A stretch of 64,000 bases of DNA from Salibacterium qingdaonense. GTDB lineage: Bacteria > Bacillota > Bacilli > Bacillales > Marinococcaceae. Position numbers and translations under genes: made by a program. Of this stretch, positions 44,448-53,886 are shown piece after piece (position 1 is the first letter of the stretch; every line of letters starts with the position of its first letter). Location of the stretch: assembly GCF_900114715.1 (NCBI RefSeq), contig NZ_FOTY01000013.1:20744-84743 (forward strand), read 5' to 3'. The notes under the pieces were generated by a model. The model was not told the origin of the DNA. It did no database searches and saw nothing but the letters and a program-made list of their open reading frames with translations.

Positions 44448-46541
44448 TTGGGTCAATCTGAGTATTTAGAAGTGTTTATTGATGAAAGTCAGGAGCATCT
44501 GCAGACGCTGAATGACCATTTGATGCAGCTGGAAAAAGAACCGGAGGATATATCGATTGTAGGGGAAATCTTCCGCTCTGCTCATACTTTAAAAGGAATG
44601 GGTGCAACGATGGGATTTGAAGATCTTGCACGTCTGACACACAATCTGGAGAACGTGCTGGATCTTATTCGTCATGAACATATGAGTGTTACATCCCATG
44701 TCATGGATGTTGTGTTTGAATCGGTGGATGATCTGGAAGAAATGATTACTGACATTGCCGGCGGCGGAGATGGCTCCAGGGATGTAAGTGAGGCGGTGCA
44801 GAAGCTTGAAGTGCTGCAAAGCGGAGAAGACAAAGAAACAGCTGCAAAATCTGAAGCAGCTGCAGCTGTTCACGTGGAATCTTCACAGGATACAGACAAT
44901 ACAGCTGTAAGCGAATCCTATGATGAATATGAGCGGACGGTGCTGAAACAATCCCAGGAACAGGGGTACACTCCATATAAACTCGAGATTACACTTGATG
45001 AACAGACGATGCTCAAAGCAGCCCGCGTCTATATGGTCTTTGATGTGCTCGAACAGGTGGGGGATATCATTAAATCCACCCCTTCCGCGGATGAACTGGA
45101 AGATGAAAATTTCGAATCATCTTTTGTTATTACCGTGATTTCCAGTGTGGAGCTGGAGGAATTGAGACAGCGTGTTCTCAAAGTATCAGAAATAACAAAT
45201 GTGTCTGTAGAAGTCGTTAATGTAGATGAACCCGCACCTGCAACAGATAACGGCAGTAATGATACACCAGAGAAGCCGGCTGAGGATGCTTCTGCAGAAA
45301 AGAATGAGCAGCAAGAAGATGCTGCTAAGCCTGCTAAAGCAGATAAACCAGAGAAACAGAATACAGGGTCCAAAAAAGGCAGTGAACTCAATAAGACGAT
45401 CCGGGTAAACATTGACAGGCTCGATGTTTTAATGAATCTATTTGAGGAGCTGGTGATTGACCGGGGACGCCTGGAGCAGATATCAAGTGAACTTAACAAC
45501 AGTGAGTTGAACGAAACAGTGGAACGCATGTCCCGGATTTCAGGGGATCTGCAGGAAATTATCCTGAATATGAGAATGATGCCGATAGATCAAGTGTTCA
45601 ATCGATTCCCGCGGATGGTAAGAAGTCTTTCCAAAGAACTGGGCAAAAAAGTCAATCTTGAAATCACAGGTGCAGAAACCGAGCTCGACCGAACCATTAT
45701 TGATGAAATCGGGGATCCTCTTGTCCACTTAATCCGTAATTCCATTGATCATGGTATTGAGCAGCCGGACGTCCGTGAAGCTGCCGGCAAATCACCTGAA
45801 GGAAATGTGCATCTTAGTGCTTATCACAGCGGCAATAACGTCTTCATTGAGATTGAAGATGACGGCAACGGCATTGATCAGGAAAAAGTGATAAAAAAAT
45901 CGCTTGAAAATGGGGTCGTGAACGAAGAGGATCTTGAAAAGATGAATGATCAGCAGATATTTGGGTTGATGTTCGCTTCCGGATTCAGTACAGCACAGGA
46001 AATCACAGACATATCCGGAAGAGGCGTAGGGCTGGATGTCGTGCGCAATACATTTGAAACGCTTGGTGGAAATATCACCGTCAACTCCGTTTATGGCCGG
46101 GGCTCTCTATTTTCCGTGCAGCTTCCTCTGACACTTTCTATTATCGATGTCATGCTCGTTGAAATAGGAAAGGAGAAATACGGAGTTCCGCTCACCGCTA
46201 TTGTAGAAACAGCCATCGTGAACAAAAACGAAGTTCACAGTGCTCACGGACAAAAAGTGATTGATTTCCGCGGGAACGTCATTCCGCTTGTCTTTTTGAA
46301 TGAAATATTTGAAGTACCTGATACAGAAACAGCAGGCGAGGACGAGTATTATTCCCTGGTCATTGTCAGCAAAGGGGACAAAATTGCAGGACTGGTCGTG
46401 GACTCATTAATCGGACAGCATGATGTTGTTTTAAAATCACTCGGAAGTTACCTTTCGAACGTGTTTGCAATATCGGGTGCTACCATACTGGGCGACGGGC
46501 AGGTTGCTCTCATTCTTGATTCGAACGCACTGATTAAATAG
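44448..46541 (+). CDS. cheA: Chemotaxis histidine kinase CheA
   Basis: 697 residues in full five-domain order. P1 HPt carries the phosphorylated His46 in IFRSAHTLKGMGATMGF. A P2-like response-regulator-docking domain lies at about 165-260. An acidic and Lys-rich linker precedes P3 dimerisation at about 325-385. P4 ATPase has VHLIRNSIDHGIE (N box), EIEDDGNGID (G1) and ISGRGVGLDVV (G2). P5, the CheW-like domain, starts near 560. TTG 44448 is chosen with AGGGGGT 7 nt upstream, yielding MGQSEYLEVFIDES; a reading from 44274 would cross the promoter. Confidence 0.96.
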   Translation: MGQSEYLEVFIDESQEHLQTLNDHLMQLEKEPEDISIVGEIFRSAHTLKGMGATMGFEDLARLTHNLENVLDLIRHEHMSVTSHVMDVVFESVDDLEEMITDIAGGGDGSRDVSEAVQKLEVLQSGEDKETAAKSEAAAAVHVESSQDTDNTAVSESYDEYERTVLKQSQEQGYTPYKLEITLDEQTMLKAARVYMVFDVLEQVGDIIKSTPSADELEDENFESSFVITVISSVELEELRQRVLKVSEITNVSVEVVNVDEPAPATDNGSNDTPEKPAEDASAEKNEQQEDAAKPAKADKPEKQNTGSKKGSELNKTIRVNIDRLDVLMNLFEELVIDRGRLEQISSELNNSELNETVERMSRISGDLQEIILNMRMMPIDQVFNRFPRMVRSLSKELGKKVNLEITGAETELDRTIIDEIGDPLVHLIRNSIDHGIEQPDVREAAGKSPEGNVHLSAYHSGNNVFIEIEDDGNGIDQEKVIKKSLENGVVNEEDLEKMNDQQIFGLMFASGFSTAQEITDISGRGVGLDVVRNTFETLGGNITVNSVYGRGSLFSVQLPLTLSIIDVMLVEIGKEKYGVPLTAIVETAIVNKNEVHSAHGQKVIDFRGNVIPLVFLNEIFEVPDTETAGEDEYYSLVIVSKGDKIAGLVVDSLIGQHDVVLKSLGSYLSNVFAISGATILGDGQVALILDSNALIK

Positions 46542-46554
46542 GGAGGTGGCAGAA

Positions 46555-47022
46555 ATGGCCGTAGAAACAGCAGAAGGATATGTAAAAGTAATCGTATTCC
46601 AGCTCAAAGATGAGGAATATGCAATCGAAGTGGATGACGTTCAGTCCATTGAGAAAATGCAGGCTGTCACCCGTATTCCGGGAGTGGAACCTTATATCAT
46701 CGGGGTGATGAACTTAAGAGGTGTCATTACACCGGTGATGGATCTGAGAAAAAGGTTTGAACTGGAAAGCAGACCTTACGATGAAGCGACGAGAATTCTG
46801 GTTTTAAAAAGAGATAACAGTGATATCGGGTTTATTGTGGATGGAGCGAACGATGTCATGGATATCGCCGCTTCAAATATTGAACCTACTCCTGAAGTTG
46901 TAGGAGGTGTGGCAGAAGAATATCTACGCGGCGTTATAAAACTGGAAGAGCGCTTATTTACGCTTCTCCATATTGATAAAATTTTGAATAAGCAGGACGA
47001 CAAACAGCGTTCCGGTATGTAA
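46555..47022 (+). CDS. cheW: Chemotaxis coupling protein CheW
   Basis: 155 residues, two SH3-like lobes. VFQLKDEEYAIEVDDVQSIE near residue 13, the conserved VMNLRGVITPVMDLRKRF near 59 and the C-terminal LRGVIKLEERLFTLLHIDKIL. It bridges receptors and CheA. ATG 46555 is chosen because GGGAGGTGG directly precedes; an in-frame GTG at 46546 is inside the ribosome site. Confidence 0.96.
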   Translation: MAVETAEGYVKVIVFQLKDEEYAIEVDDVQSIEKMQAVTRIPGVEPYIIGVMNLRGVITPVMDLRKRFELESRPYDEATRILVLKRDNSDIGFIVDGANDVMDIAASNIEPTPEVVGGVAEEYLRGVIKLEERLFTLLHIDKILNKQDDKQRSGM

Positions 47023-47052
47023 GGCAGACAAATAAAAACGTGAGGTGAAAGC

Positions 47053-47412
47053 ATGGCTTCTGTACTTATTGTGGATGATGCATCATTTATGCGGATGATG
47101 ATTAAGGATATTTTAACAAAAAATGAATTTGAGATTGCAGGCGAAGCGTCTAACGGCCAGGAAGCAGTGGATATGTATAATGAGATGAAGCCTGACCTGG
47201 TAACAATGGACATTACGATGCCCGAAAAAGATGGTATTGCAGCACTGAAAGAAATTCTGCAGCAGCATGCGGGGGCGAAAGTGATTATGTGCTCTGCTAT
47301 GGGTCAGCAGTCCATGGTCATTGATGCTATTCAGGCAGGAGCGAAAGATTTTATAGTTAAACCATTTCAGGCAGACAGGGTTATGGATGCCGTTCAAAAA
47401 GTGATGGGATAA
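47053..47412 (+). CDS. cheY: Chemotaxis response regulator CheY
   Basis: 119 residues, single receiver domain. Acidic pocket VDDASFM (Asp8, Asp9), phosphorylation site Asp53 in LVTMDITMPEKDG, Thr/Ser switch in IMCSAMGQ and Lys in GAKDFIVKPFQ. No output domain. It signals to the flagellar switch or, conceivably, to another motility machine. Downstream neighbour cheX encodes its likely phosphatase. Confidence 0.96.
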   Translation: MASVLIVDDASFMRMMIKDILTKNEFEIAGEASNGQEAVDMYNEMKPDLVTMDITMPEKDGIAALKEILQQHAGAKVIMCSAMGQQSMVIDAIQAGAKDFIVKPFQADRVMDAVQKVMG

Positions 47413-47430
47413 AAAAAGGGGAGCCTTAAT

Positions 47431-47916
47431 ATGAGTGCAGCACCGCAGATGAACGCACAGCATGTCAACGCGATAAAAAACGCCGCTGTCATCATTGTAA
47501 ATGAACACCTTGGCTTGCAGATTGAAAAATCCAAACCATATGTATCCGGCAATCAGTTTATTTCTTCTGATATTTCGGTTTTGATGGGCGTTAACGGCAC
47601 GTTGGAGGGCCAGATTATCTGTACGATGAAAGAGCAGACCGCCCTTTCTATTGTAGGAAGCATGATGGGTGGTATGAACGTTGAGACTCTGGATGAAATG
47701 GGTTGGAGTGCCATTCAGGAATTTGGTAACTGGGTGGCAGGAAAAGCCGCGTCTGAGCTTGCGAAGGCAGAAGCTGTTATTGATATTTCACCGCCGGTTA
47801 TTAATGAGGGGAAGTCCACTTTCCGTATGGAAAAAACGTTTCTTACGATTCCTTTGACAAGTGATGCGGGAGAAGTGCTTCTGCATGTTTCGATAACGCC
47901 GAATACAGACAAATAA
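47431..47916 (+). CDS. cheX: CheY-P phosphatase CheX
   Basis: 161 residues of the CheC/CheX/FliY family. The single ExxN catalytic motif is in QEFGNWVAGKAASEL near residue 96, and the TLEGQIICTMKEQTALSIVGSMMGG strand-helix (quoted in part: GQIICTMKEQTALSIVG) is the usual CheX core. One active site rather than two argues for CheX over CheC. B. subtilis lacks CheX and uses CheC and FliY, so this system differs from that model. Confidence 0.88.
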   Translation: MSAAPQMNAQHVNAIKNAAVIIVNEHLGLQIEKSKPYVSGNQFISSDISVLMGVNGTLEGQIICTMKEQTALSIVGSMMGGMNVETLDEMGWSAIQEFGNWVAGKAASELAKAEAVIDISPPVINEGKSTFRMEKTFLTIPLTSDAGEVLLHVSITPNTDK

Positions 47917-47957
47917 ATCCGGTTTGCCGGCAGAGTCCGGACCTTTCGGTGCAGCTG

Positions 47958-47997
47958 CAAAAATCAGGCTGCCGTAAATGTTTGATGGCAGCCTGAA
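47958..47997 (-). terminator. Terminator for the DUF418 gene (possibly bidirectional)
   Basis: CAGGCTGCC (47965-47973) / GGCAGCCTG (47987-47995). An A-run at 47959-47963 gives a T-run on the minus strand. It also lies 40 nt past cheX and may stop that operon. Confidence 0.8.
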
Positions 47998-48047
47998 AAT
48001 ACATACCAGTAATCATTATCCGCGGGTTCCGCCATCTATAAGCTGTA

Positions 48048-49247
48048 TTAATGAAGCGGTCGGTATATCCAGTGCCGCCACAGCTTTTCCAAGGGACCCT
48101 GCCTCCAGCGTTTGAGCCAGAAAGAGCTGAAGACGGCCTGCGTGCTGAAAATGACAAGAGTAATAAGAAACCCCGAGGCTGCCCCTATCGTTCCAAAGAG
48201 TTCCAAGCCGAACCCGTAAAAGAGGAAGATGCAGATCAATGTCTGCAGGAGATAATTCGTAAGCGCCATCTGTCCCGCCGCAGCAACAGGGCGTAAAAAA
48301 GAGGAGAACAGCTGTTTTTCGGTGATCGTGACAAAGAAAGCGACGAAGCCAAGCATCAGCATCGGCCCTGCCAGCATATTTAACCCCTGTGCTGTGCCAT
48401 CGGCAAGCCAGAGCGGAACCGGCAGCAAGTCGTGAAGAAGAGCCGCATATAAAAACGATAGAAGTCCTCCGGCAGTGAGCATGGATATCATCGTTTTTTT
48501 CCACAATCCCCGGTACTCAGCTGCTCGCTGCACCCATTCTTTTTTCCCAATATACAGACCGATAAGGAACAAGCCAAGAATGTGCGGGACATTCAGCACC
48601 AAATTGGAAAGGACGAGCGGAACTTCTTCATTCAGCCGGAAATGGAGAATGTTAAGGTAGGATCCGGTGGAATACACGGCTTCTGCTTCTGCAGCGCTTG
48701 TGAGAATCTGTTCTTCGTATCCGGTCTCTGAGGCTGTCAGCATATTTGCGCTGATCGTAAGAAATGCAATGAAAACCGATGCCAGGCAAACCAGGACAAC
48801 CACCCACGTTAGAATGGTGCGGGAACTCCGGTGGATAAACAGAAGCAGCAGCAGCCCTGCAGCGGCGTATGTATGAAGAATGTCGCCTGACCACAGGAAA
48901 AGTAAATGAAACAGCCCGGTCCCCATTAAAAAGGCAAGTCTTCGTTTGTAAAACCTATCTGCATCCATCCCCTTCTCTTTCAGTTTTTCATAGAAAAGAA
49001 AAAAACCGAGTCCAAATAAAAAGGAGAACAAAGGATAAAACTTGCCGGTTACAAGCCAGTCGATCATAAATGTCACTCCCCCGTCCACCATGTCTGAAGG
49101 AAAAGAAGGTGATGCTCCCGGAAGACTTTGCAGCTGGAAAAAAGGAGATTTAAACGAAGCCATATTGGCAGTCAATATACCGAGCAGTGCAAAGCCCCGC
49201 AGTATATCAAGGGTCTGGATACGTTTTTGTTTTCCGGCTGTATTCAT
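48048..49247 (-). CDS. DUF418 / YeiB-type membrane protein
   Basis: 399 residues, about nine or ten transmembrane helices. N-terminal RIQTLDILRGFALLGILTANM matches the family signature (quoted in part: LDILRGFALLGIL), and the C-terminal DUF418 domain (about 225-390) has GQMALTNYLLQTLICIFLFYGFG (in part GQMALTNYLLQ) and PLEKLWRHWIYR at the end. Members are thought to be related to acyltransferases, but function is unknown. On the minus strand an AGAAGGAGC site precedes the ATG. Divergent from rodA. Confidence 0.88.
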   Translation of the reverse strand: MNTAGKQKRIQTLDILRGFALLGILTANMASFKSPFFQLQSLPGASPSFPSDMVDGGVTFMIDWLVTGKFYPLFSFLFGLGFFLFYEKLKEKGMDADRFYKRRLAFLMGTGLFHLLFLWSGDILHTYAAAGLLLLLFIHRSSRTILTWVVVLVCLASVFIAFLTISANMLTASETGYEEQILTSAAEAEAVYSTGSYLNILHFRLNEEVPLVLSNLVLNVPHILGLFLIGLYIGKKEWVQRAAEYRGLWKKTMISMLTAGGLLSFLYAALLHDLLPVPLWLADGTAQGLNMLAGPMLMLGFVAFFVTITEKQLFSSFLRPVAAAGQMALTNYLLQTLICIFLFYGFGLELFGTIGAASGFLITLVIFSTQAVFSSFWLKRWRQGPLEKLWRHWIYRPLH

Positions 49248-49428
49248 TAAATCAACAGCTCCTTCTGCTCAAAATACGGCTTATACATGACACCATTTCT
49301 ATTAAGTTTAACATGCTTGATAAAGGGATTGAAATTCTCCGGGAAGTTTCCCTCTATACGTTTGAATCATAATCGTGTATGATTTTTATGGGGAAATTTC
49401 AACCATATAGAGAAATGCTGGTGATGCA

Positions 49429-50616
49429 TTGGTGAGTTTACATAATCCAATCAACGAAAAACAATATGATATTAACATGTTTTTTGTCATGTTCCTGTTC
49501 GGCGTTGTCAGTTGTTTTTACATTTACCACGCTCAGCAGATGGGGCAGTATGAAGCCACGTTCCATACATCACAGATGATGTATTATGTACTCGGTTTTG
49601 GTGTGGCATTTGCCGTTCTTCACTTTGATTTTGAGTACTACATGAATATTCACTGGTTTTTATATGGAGTCGGTCTGTTTTCGCTGGTGCTTCTCGATGT
49701 TATTGGTCCCAATGAAACATTCGCTCCCATGCAGAACGGGGCGGTAAGTTGGTTTGCGGTGCCGAAGATTGGGACAGTCCAGCCTTCGGAAATTATGCGT
49801 ATCTTTCTCGTCATTACGTTAAGTGCGATTATTTATCGTCACAATTCCAGGCACCGTGAAGATCGTTCGATTCAGACAGATCTATGGCTGCTTCTCAAAA
49901 TAGGAGTGCTGATTGCACCAGTTGTTTTCCTGATTTACCGGCAGCCCGATATGGGGAGCATTATGCTCATCGGGGCCATTGTTACAGCACTGTTGATTGT
50001 GTCGGGGATGTCGTACCGGATTCTTACTGTGTTAATCGGAGTCCCGATTACAGCCGGTCTTGCCTTTGTGTTTGCCTTTTACCAGTTTCCAGAATGGGTG
50101 GGACGTAACCTTCTTTCCAATCTTCCCGGGTATCAGGTGGCCCGCATTAACGGATGGCTCAACCCATTTGAACATGTGGATGCCGGATACCAGGTTCTTC
50201 AGGCAATGACAGCCATCGGCTCCGGACAGCTTTATGGTAATTCCGGTACATCGGTGTACATTCCCGAGGCGCATACCGACTTTATTTTTGCGGTGATCAG
50301 TTCGATGCACGGTTTTCTGGGAGGAGCATTTGTTATCACCCTTTATTTCGTGCTGCTGTACCAGATTTTAATGACGGGCCTCCGCTGCCATAATGCCTTC
50401 GGAAAATACCTGTGTGCCGGGTTGATCGGCATGTTTGCGTTCCAGATCTTTCAAAATATCGGGATGGGTCTCGGTCTTCTCCCGGTTACCGGCTTCACCC
50501 TGCCGCTTCTCAGTTACGGAGGAAGCTCCATCGTTGCGACAATGTTTGCCCTCGGTATTGTGATGAGTGTGCGTTATCATTCCAAAACATACTTTTTCGA
50601 ACAGCAGAAAGAATAA
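49429..50616 (+). CDS. rodA: SEDS-family protein, RodA-like
   Basis: 395 residues, about ten transmembrane helices, SEDS peptidoglycan glycosyltransferase family. Key family residues are visible in RQPDMGSIMLIGAI near 165, the extracellular loop YIPEAHTDFIFAVI near 280 and LPLLSYGGSSIVATM near 360. The IPExHTDFIF form and gene length fit RodA better than FtsW or SpoVE. Start TTG 49429 with a weak upstream GGTGAT; GTG 49432 is adjacent. It is unlinked to mreBCD, as in B. subtilis. The glycosyltransferase Asp in the loop before IPE is not exactly placed by me. Confidence 0.87.
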   Translation: MVSLHNPINEKQYDINMFFVMFLFGVVSCFYIYHAQQMGQYEATFHTSQMMYYVLGFGVAFAVLHFDFEYYMNIHWFLYGVGLFSLVLLDVIGPNETFAPMQNGAVSWFAVPKIGTVQPSEIMRIFLVITLSAIIYRHNSRHREDRSIQTDLWLLLKIGVLIAPVVFLIYRQPDMGSIMLIGAIVTALLIVSGMSYRILTVLIGVPITAGLAFVFAFYQFPEWVGRNLLSNLPGYQVARINGWLNPFEHVDAGYQVLQAMTAIGSGQLYGNSGTSVYIPEAHTDFIFAVISSMHGFLGGAFVITLYFVLLYQILMTGLRCHNAFGKYLCAGLIGMFAFQIFQNIGMGLGLLPVTGFTLPLLSYGGSSIVATMFALGIVMSVRYHSKTYFFEQQKE

Positions 50617-50663
50617 TACGCTGCGCAAACAAGGAAATGAAATTAAGATACAAGTTCTACCAT

Positions 50664-50720
50664 AACCCGGACGATAGTCATTCGTGCTGCTTTGCTGCGT
50701 TGACATCGTCCGGGTTTTTT
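50664..50720 (+). terminator. Intrinsic terminator after rodA
   Basis: AACCCGGACGAT (50664-50675) / ATCGTCCGGGTT (50705-50716), 29-nt loop, then six T. Confidence 0.9.
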
Positions 50721-50764
50721 ATTCTGCTTCAGGTACAGGGATTCCTCTTTTTTTTACATTGTAT

Positions 50765-50790
50765 TAAACATTCAGAAAGAAGGTCGATAT
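50765..50790 (+). promoter_or_regulatory. Sigma-D-like promoter of the chemoreceptor gene
   Basis: TAAA (50765-50768), 14 nt, GTCGATAT (50783-50790); consensus TAAA-N15-GCCGATAT. Leader of about 110 nt to the start codon. Chemoreceptor genes are typical motility-sigma targets. Confidence 0.62.
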
Positions 50791-50908
50791 AAGTAATGAA
50801 AGTCACATGAGGCAAAGGTATTATTTACGGAGTATCTGAAACGGAAAATCTATAATGGACTCGATACTTAAGCCTCAGTTGTGTTACATAAAGATGGGGG
50901 ATGAAAGA

Positions 50909-53074
50909 ATGCGTAAACTGAATACGAAATTAATTCTTCTCACAGGCGGTCTCGTAACAGTGTCTTTGCTTGCGGCCGCAATTATTATTTATTACCAGAT
51001 GACAGATGTCGTCGAGGAAAATGCAGCCGGGACAGGAACCAGTTCGGTGGAAAAGGAAAAACGTTACATAGAACAGTATTTTGAAACGTTCGAAAATCAT
51101 CTTAATATGATCAGTGGGGACACAAGAGTTACTACTTTTTTGAAGGATAAGAGCGGGAATGGTCCGGATTATTCCAAAGGTTACAGTGGTGTGATAGAAG
51201 TGATGAACCGCCTTATTTACAACTATGACAGCGTGGAACTGACGTTCACAGGGGCGGCCAACGGGGGGACGCATACGACACCTCATGTGAATGTGGAAGA
51301 CATGGATGCAACGACCCGCCCGTGGTATCAGGCAGCCGTAGAAACGCCCCAAAAGACAGCCTGGACAGAGCCTTACAAAAGTGAAGACGGCGGGAACTAT
51401 GTCATCAGCGCAGGAAAGGCCGTCGTAGATCCGCTCACCAATGATGTGCTCGGTGTTGTTGGTATAGACGTGTCGCTTTCCCATCTGAATGAAATGATGG
51501 CGGAAATGGATGTGCCTTACAACGGCTTTATCACGCTGATAGGTGATAACGGATCGGTGGTGGCCCACCCGGAACAAGATGGTGTACAGCTTGGCGAAGG
51601 GGACCCACTGTATTCGGTTTTGGATACGGAGGGAAGCGGCCGCACCTCCCTGCAGCACCAAAATGACGAGTACAGCCTGTTTTATGACAGGATTGAAACG
51701 AACAACTGGGTAATTGGTACGGCTTTTTCAGATGACGCCATGGCGTCGGAATCAGCCGGTATCCGGGATACCATTATGATTATTGCTGCGGCGGCGATTA
51801 TTCTTTCCGTTCTCCTTACGGTGATTATATCCAGGCGTATCACAAAACCGGTAAAAGAGATGCAGAAGAAAGTAAATGAGATGGCGGAAGGGGATCTTAC
51901 CGTTCAGTTCCCGGGAAGTACGCATGAAGAAATAGACTATTTGAGCAGAGATCTTAATAAAATGGCTGAAAATCTCCGGACGCTTGTGGAGCAGGTGAAA
52001 GGCTCAGCCACCCAGGTGGCTTCTTCTTCCGAGCAGTTCAGCGCTGTTTCGGAAGAGACAAGTGCTTCCGGAGAGGAAGTAGCAAACGCTGTCTATGATA
52101 TTTCGCAGGGTGCTGTGTCTCAGGCCGAGGAAGCGGAGAAGACGAAGCAGGAGATGGAGATACTCACAACAGCCTTTATGTTTCTCGAAGAACAGGTGAA
52201 AGAAATTGAAAACCGTTCTAAAACATCGGAAGAAATTAACGAAGCAGGGGCAGCCAAAGTAACAACGCTGACAGAAAAGGCCGGGGAATCCCAGACGATG
52301 ATGGAAGAAGTAGAGCACGTATTCGCCCGTTTGTCGGAAAGACTCGAAGATATTCAAAAAGCGATGAGCTCTATCGGAGATATTTCCGATCAGACCAATC
52401 TCCTGGCCTTAAACGCCAGCATTGAGGCAGCGCGAGCGGGCGAACATGGAAAAGGTTTCGCCGTTGTGGCCGAAGAAGTGCGCAAACTCGCTGACGCTTC
52501 CAGTACATCCGCCGATGAAGTGAAAACCATCCTGAAAGGGCTGACGGATGAAGCAGACCAGGTGCATGAGACCGTAGAACGTTCCCGTCATGTTTCTTCT
52601 GAACAGCAGGAAGCGGTGCAGTCTGTAAAACATTCGTTTGAACAGATAAAAGAAACCGGAGAATCGATTTCAGCGGTGGTGCAGCGCCTTCTGGAAGAAA
52701 TTCCAATGATGGACGAGCGCAGGCAGGCAGTGGAAGAGGCTATTACGAGAATTGCTGAAGTATCGCAGTCCAATGCAGCTTCTGCTGAAGAAGTAAATGC
52801 TTCCACGGATGAGCAGAAAGAGGCTATGCGTTCTGTGGCAAGCTCTGCAGAGTCTCTTCACGAACAAAGCGATACCCTTGCTTCGTTTATTCAGCAATTC
52901 AGGGTTGGACACACGGATAGTCTCCAGGAAAATGCAGATGAAGCTGCGGACCCGCACTCCGTTGAAGGCGAAGAGGAGCAAGTTGACGAAACAGAAAACG
53001 AAACAGAAGAAAATTTGGAAGAAGACACAAACACCGGGACTGAAACGGAATTTTCCAGCGGAGAGAATAAGTAA
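50909..53074 (+). CDS. Methyl-accepting chemotaxis protein with dCACHE sensor
   Basis: 721 residues. First membrane helix at about 8-28; extracytoplasmic double CACHE domain at about 30-280 ([28 protein letters not shown]); second helix about 282-304; HAMP about 305-360; MCP signalling domain about 370-660 with the hairpin tip [30 protein letters not shown] near 490 (quoted in part: [15 protein letters not shown]). A Glu/Asp-rich tail follows (about 675-721). ATG 50909 lies 7 nt after GGGGGA. dCACHE receptors commonly bind amino acids or carboxylates; ligand unknown. Predicted partner of CheA/CheW at 44.4-47 kb. Confidence 0.94.
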   Translation: MRKLNTKLILLTGGLVTVSLLAAAIIIYYQMTDVVEENAAGTGTSSVEKEKRYIEQYFETFENHLNMISGDTRVTTFLKDKSGNGPDYSKGYSGVIEVMNRLIYNYDSVELTFTGAANGGTHTTPHVNVEDMDATTRPWYQAAVETPQKTAWTEPYKSEDGGNYVISAGKAVVDPLTNDVLGVVGIDVSLSHLNEMMAEMDVPYNGFITLIGDNGSVVAHPEQDGVQLGEGDPLYSVLDTEGSGRTSLQHQNDEYSLFYDRIETNNWVIGTAFSDDAMASESAGIRDTIMIIAAAAIILSVLLTVIISRRITKPVKEMQKKVNEMAEGDLTVQFPGSTHEEIDYLSRDLNKMAENLRTLVEQVKGSATQVASSSEQFSAVSEETSASGEEVANAVYDISQGAVSQAEEAEKTKQEMEILTTAFMFLEEQVKEIENRSKTSEEINEAGAAKVTTLTEKAGESQTMMEEVEHVFARLSERLEDIQKAMSSIGDISDQTNLLALNASIEAARAGEHGKGFAVVAEEVRKLADASSTSADEVKTILKGLTDEADQVHETVERSRHVSSEQQEAVQSVKHSFEQIKETGESISAVVQRLLEEIPMMDERRQAVEEAITRIAEVSQSNAASAEEVNASTDEQKEAMRSVASSAESLHEQSDTLASFIQQFRVGHTDSLQENADEAADPHSVEGEEEQVDETENETEENLEEDTNTGTETEFSSGENK

Positions 53075-53079
53075 AAAAG

Positions 53080-53115
53080 GGAGGGGCTGTATCAAAAGGT
53101 ACAGTTCCTTCTTTA
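53080..53115 (+). terminator. Intrinsic terminator after the chemoreceptor
   Basis: GGGAGGGGCTGTATC...GGTACAGTTCCTTC stem with T-rich tail; same GCTGTATC...GTACAG core as at 30511 and 61434. Confidence 0.83.
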
Positions 53116-53224
53116 TATTTTCATAAAATCGCTTTTATGTAGAATGCATAATACTGAAAAAACATTTATACTGGACATGGTCTCTCTATTTTTTATGCAG
53201 TCAAGATGAGGAGGTTCATTCTGA

Positions 53225-53758
53225 ATGGCAAAAAAACGCAAACGGTTGATTATGCGTTCTTCGATACTGGGAGCAATTACAGTAATGCTCGCTTATGTTT
53301 TTTATACTAATTTTATGTCCGGAGAAGAGACGAATGTCCAGGAAGGGGAGACAGCCCCTAATTTTGTGCTGGAAACGGCGGACGGCGAACAAGTGGAACT
53401 GAAAGACTTCCGGGGAAAGGGAGTGTTCCTGAACTTCTGGGGCACATATTGTCCTCCGTGTGAGGAAGAAATGCCCTACATGAACGAATTGTACAAGGAG
53501 TTTAAAAAACGCGGCGTGGAAGTTCTTGCCGTCAATGTTGGCGAGTCGAAGCTGGCTGTGAATCGTTTTGCTGACCGTTATAACTTGTCTTTTCCTATGC
53601 CGATTGATGAAAACAAGAGTGTTCTGGACCGTTACGGCGTCAGCCCGCTTCCTTCCACGTTCCTGATAGATGAAAACGGAACGGTGCAGCGTGTTCTTCT
53701 CGGTGCGATGACAGAAGAGAAAATGAGAGGGTATATGGAAGAAATTGAACCGTCCTGA
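53225..53758 (+). CDS. resA: Thiol-disulfide oxidoreductase ResA-like
   Basis: 177 residues: a basic N-terminus and one membrane anchor (about 12-29), then a thioredoxin/TlpA fold outside the membrane. The active site is WGTYCPPCEEEMP (Cys76, Cys79, with Glu81 as in ResA). PLPSTFLIDENG near 140 carries the cis-Pro. It probably reduces apocytochrome c hemes sites or other exported cysteines. It stands alone, not followed by resB/resC, so its exact ResA role is uncertain; StoA/TlpA-like function is possible. Confidence 0.86.
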   Translation: MAKKRKRLIMRSSILGAITVMLAYVFYTNFMSGEETNVQEGETAPNFVLETADGEQVELKDFRGKGVFLNFWGTYCPPCEEEMPYMNELYKEFKKRGVEVLAVNVGESKLAVNRFADRYNLSFPMPIDENKSVLDRYGVSPLPSTFLIDENGTVQRVLLGAMTEEKMRGYMEEIEPS

Positions 53759-53775
53759 TTCGGTTCTTTTTCTTT
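53747..53775 (+). terminator. Short intrinsic terminator overlapping the resA stop
   Basis: GAACCG (53747-53752) / CGGTTC (53761-53766) followed by TTTTTCTTT. Confidence 0.65.
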
Positions 53776-53886
53776 GAATTACTGCTTGAGAGCAGGAACA
53801 GGCACGGTTTCTGTCGAACATACTTGATGAAGACGGAAAAAAACAGCATGCAGACCGAAAGTTTGTAATAAAGGAGTATCTTTTTA

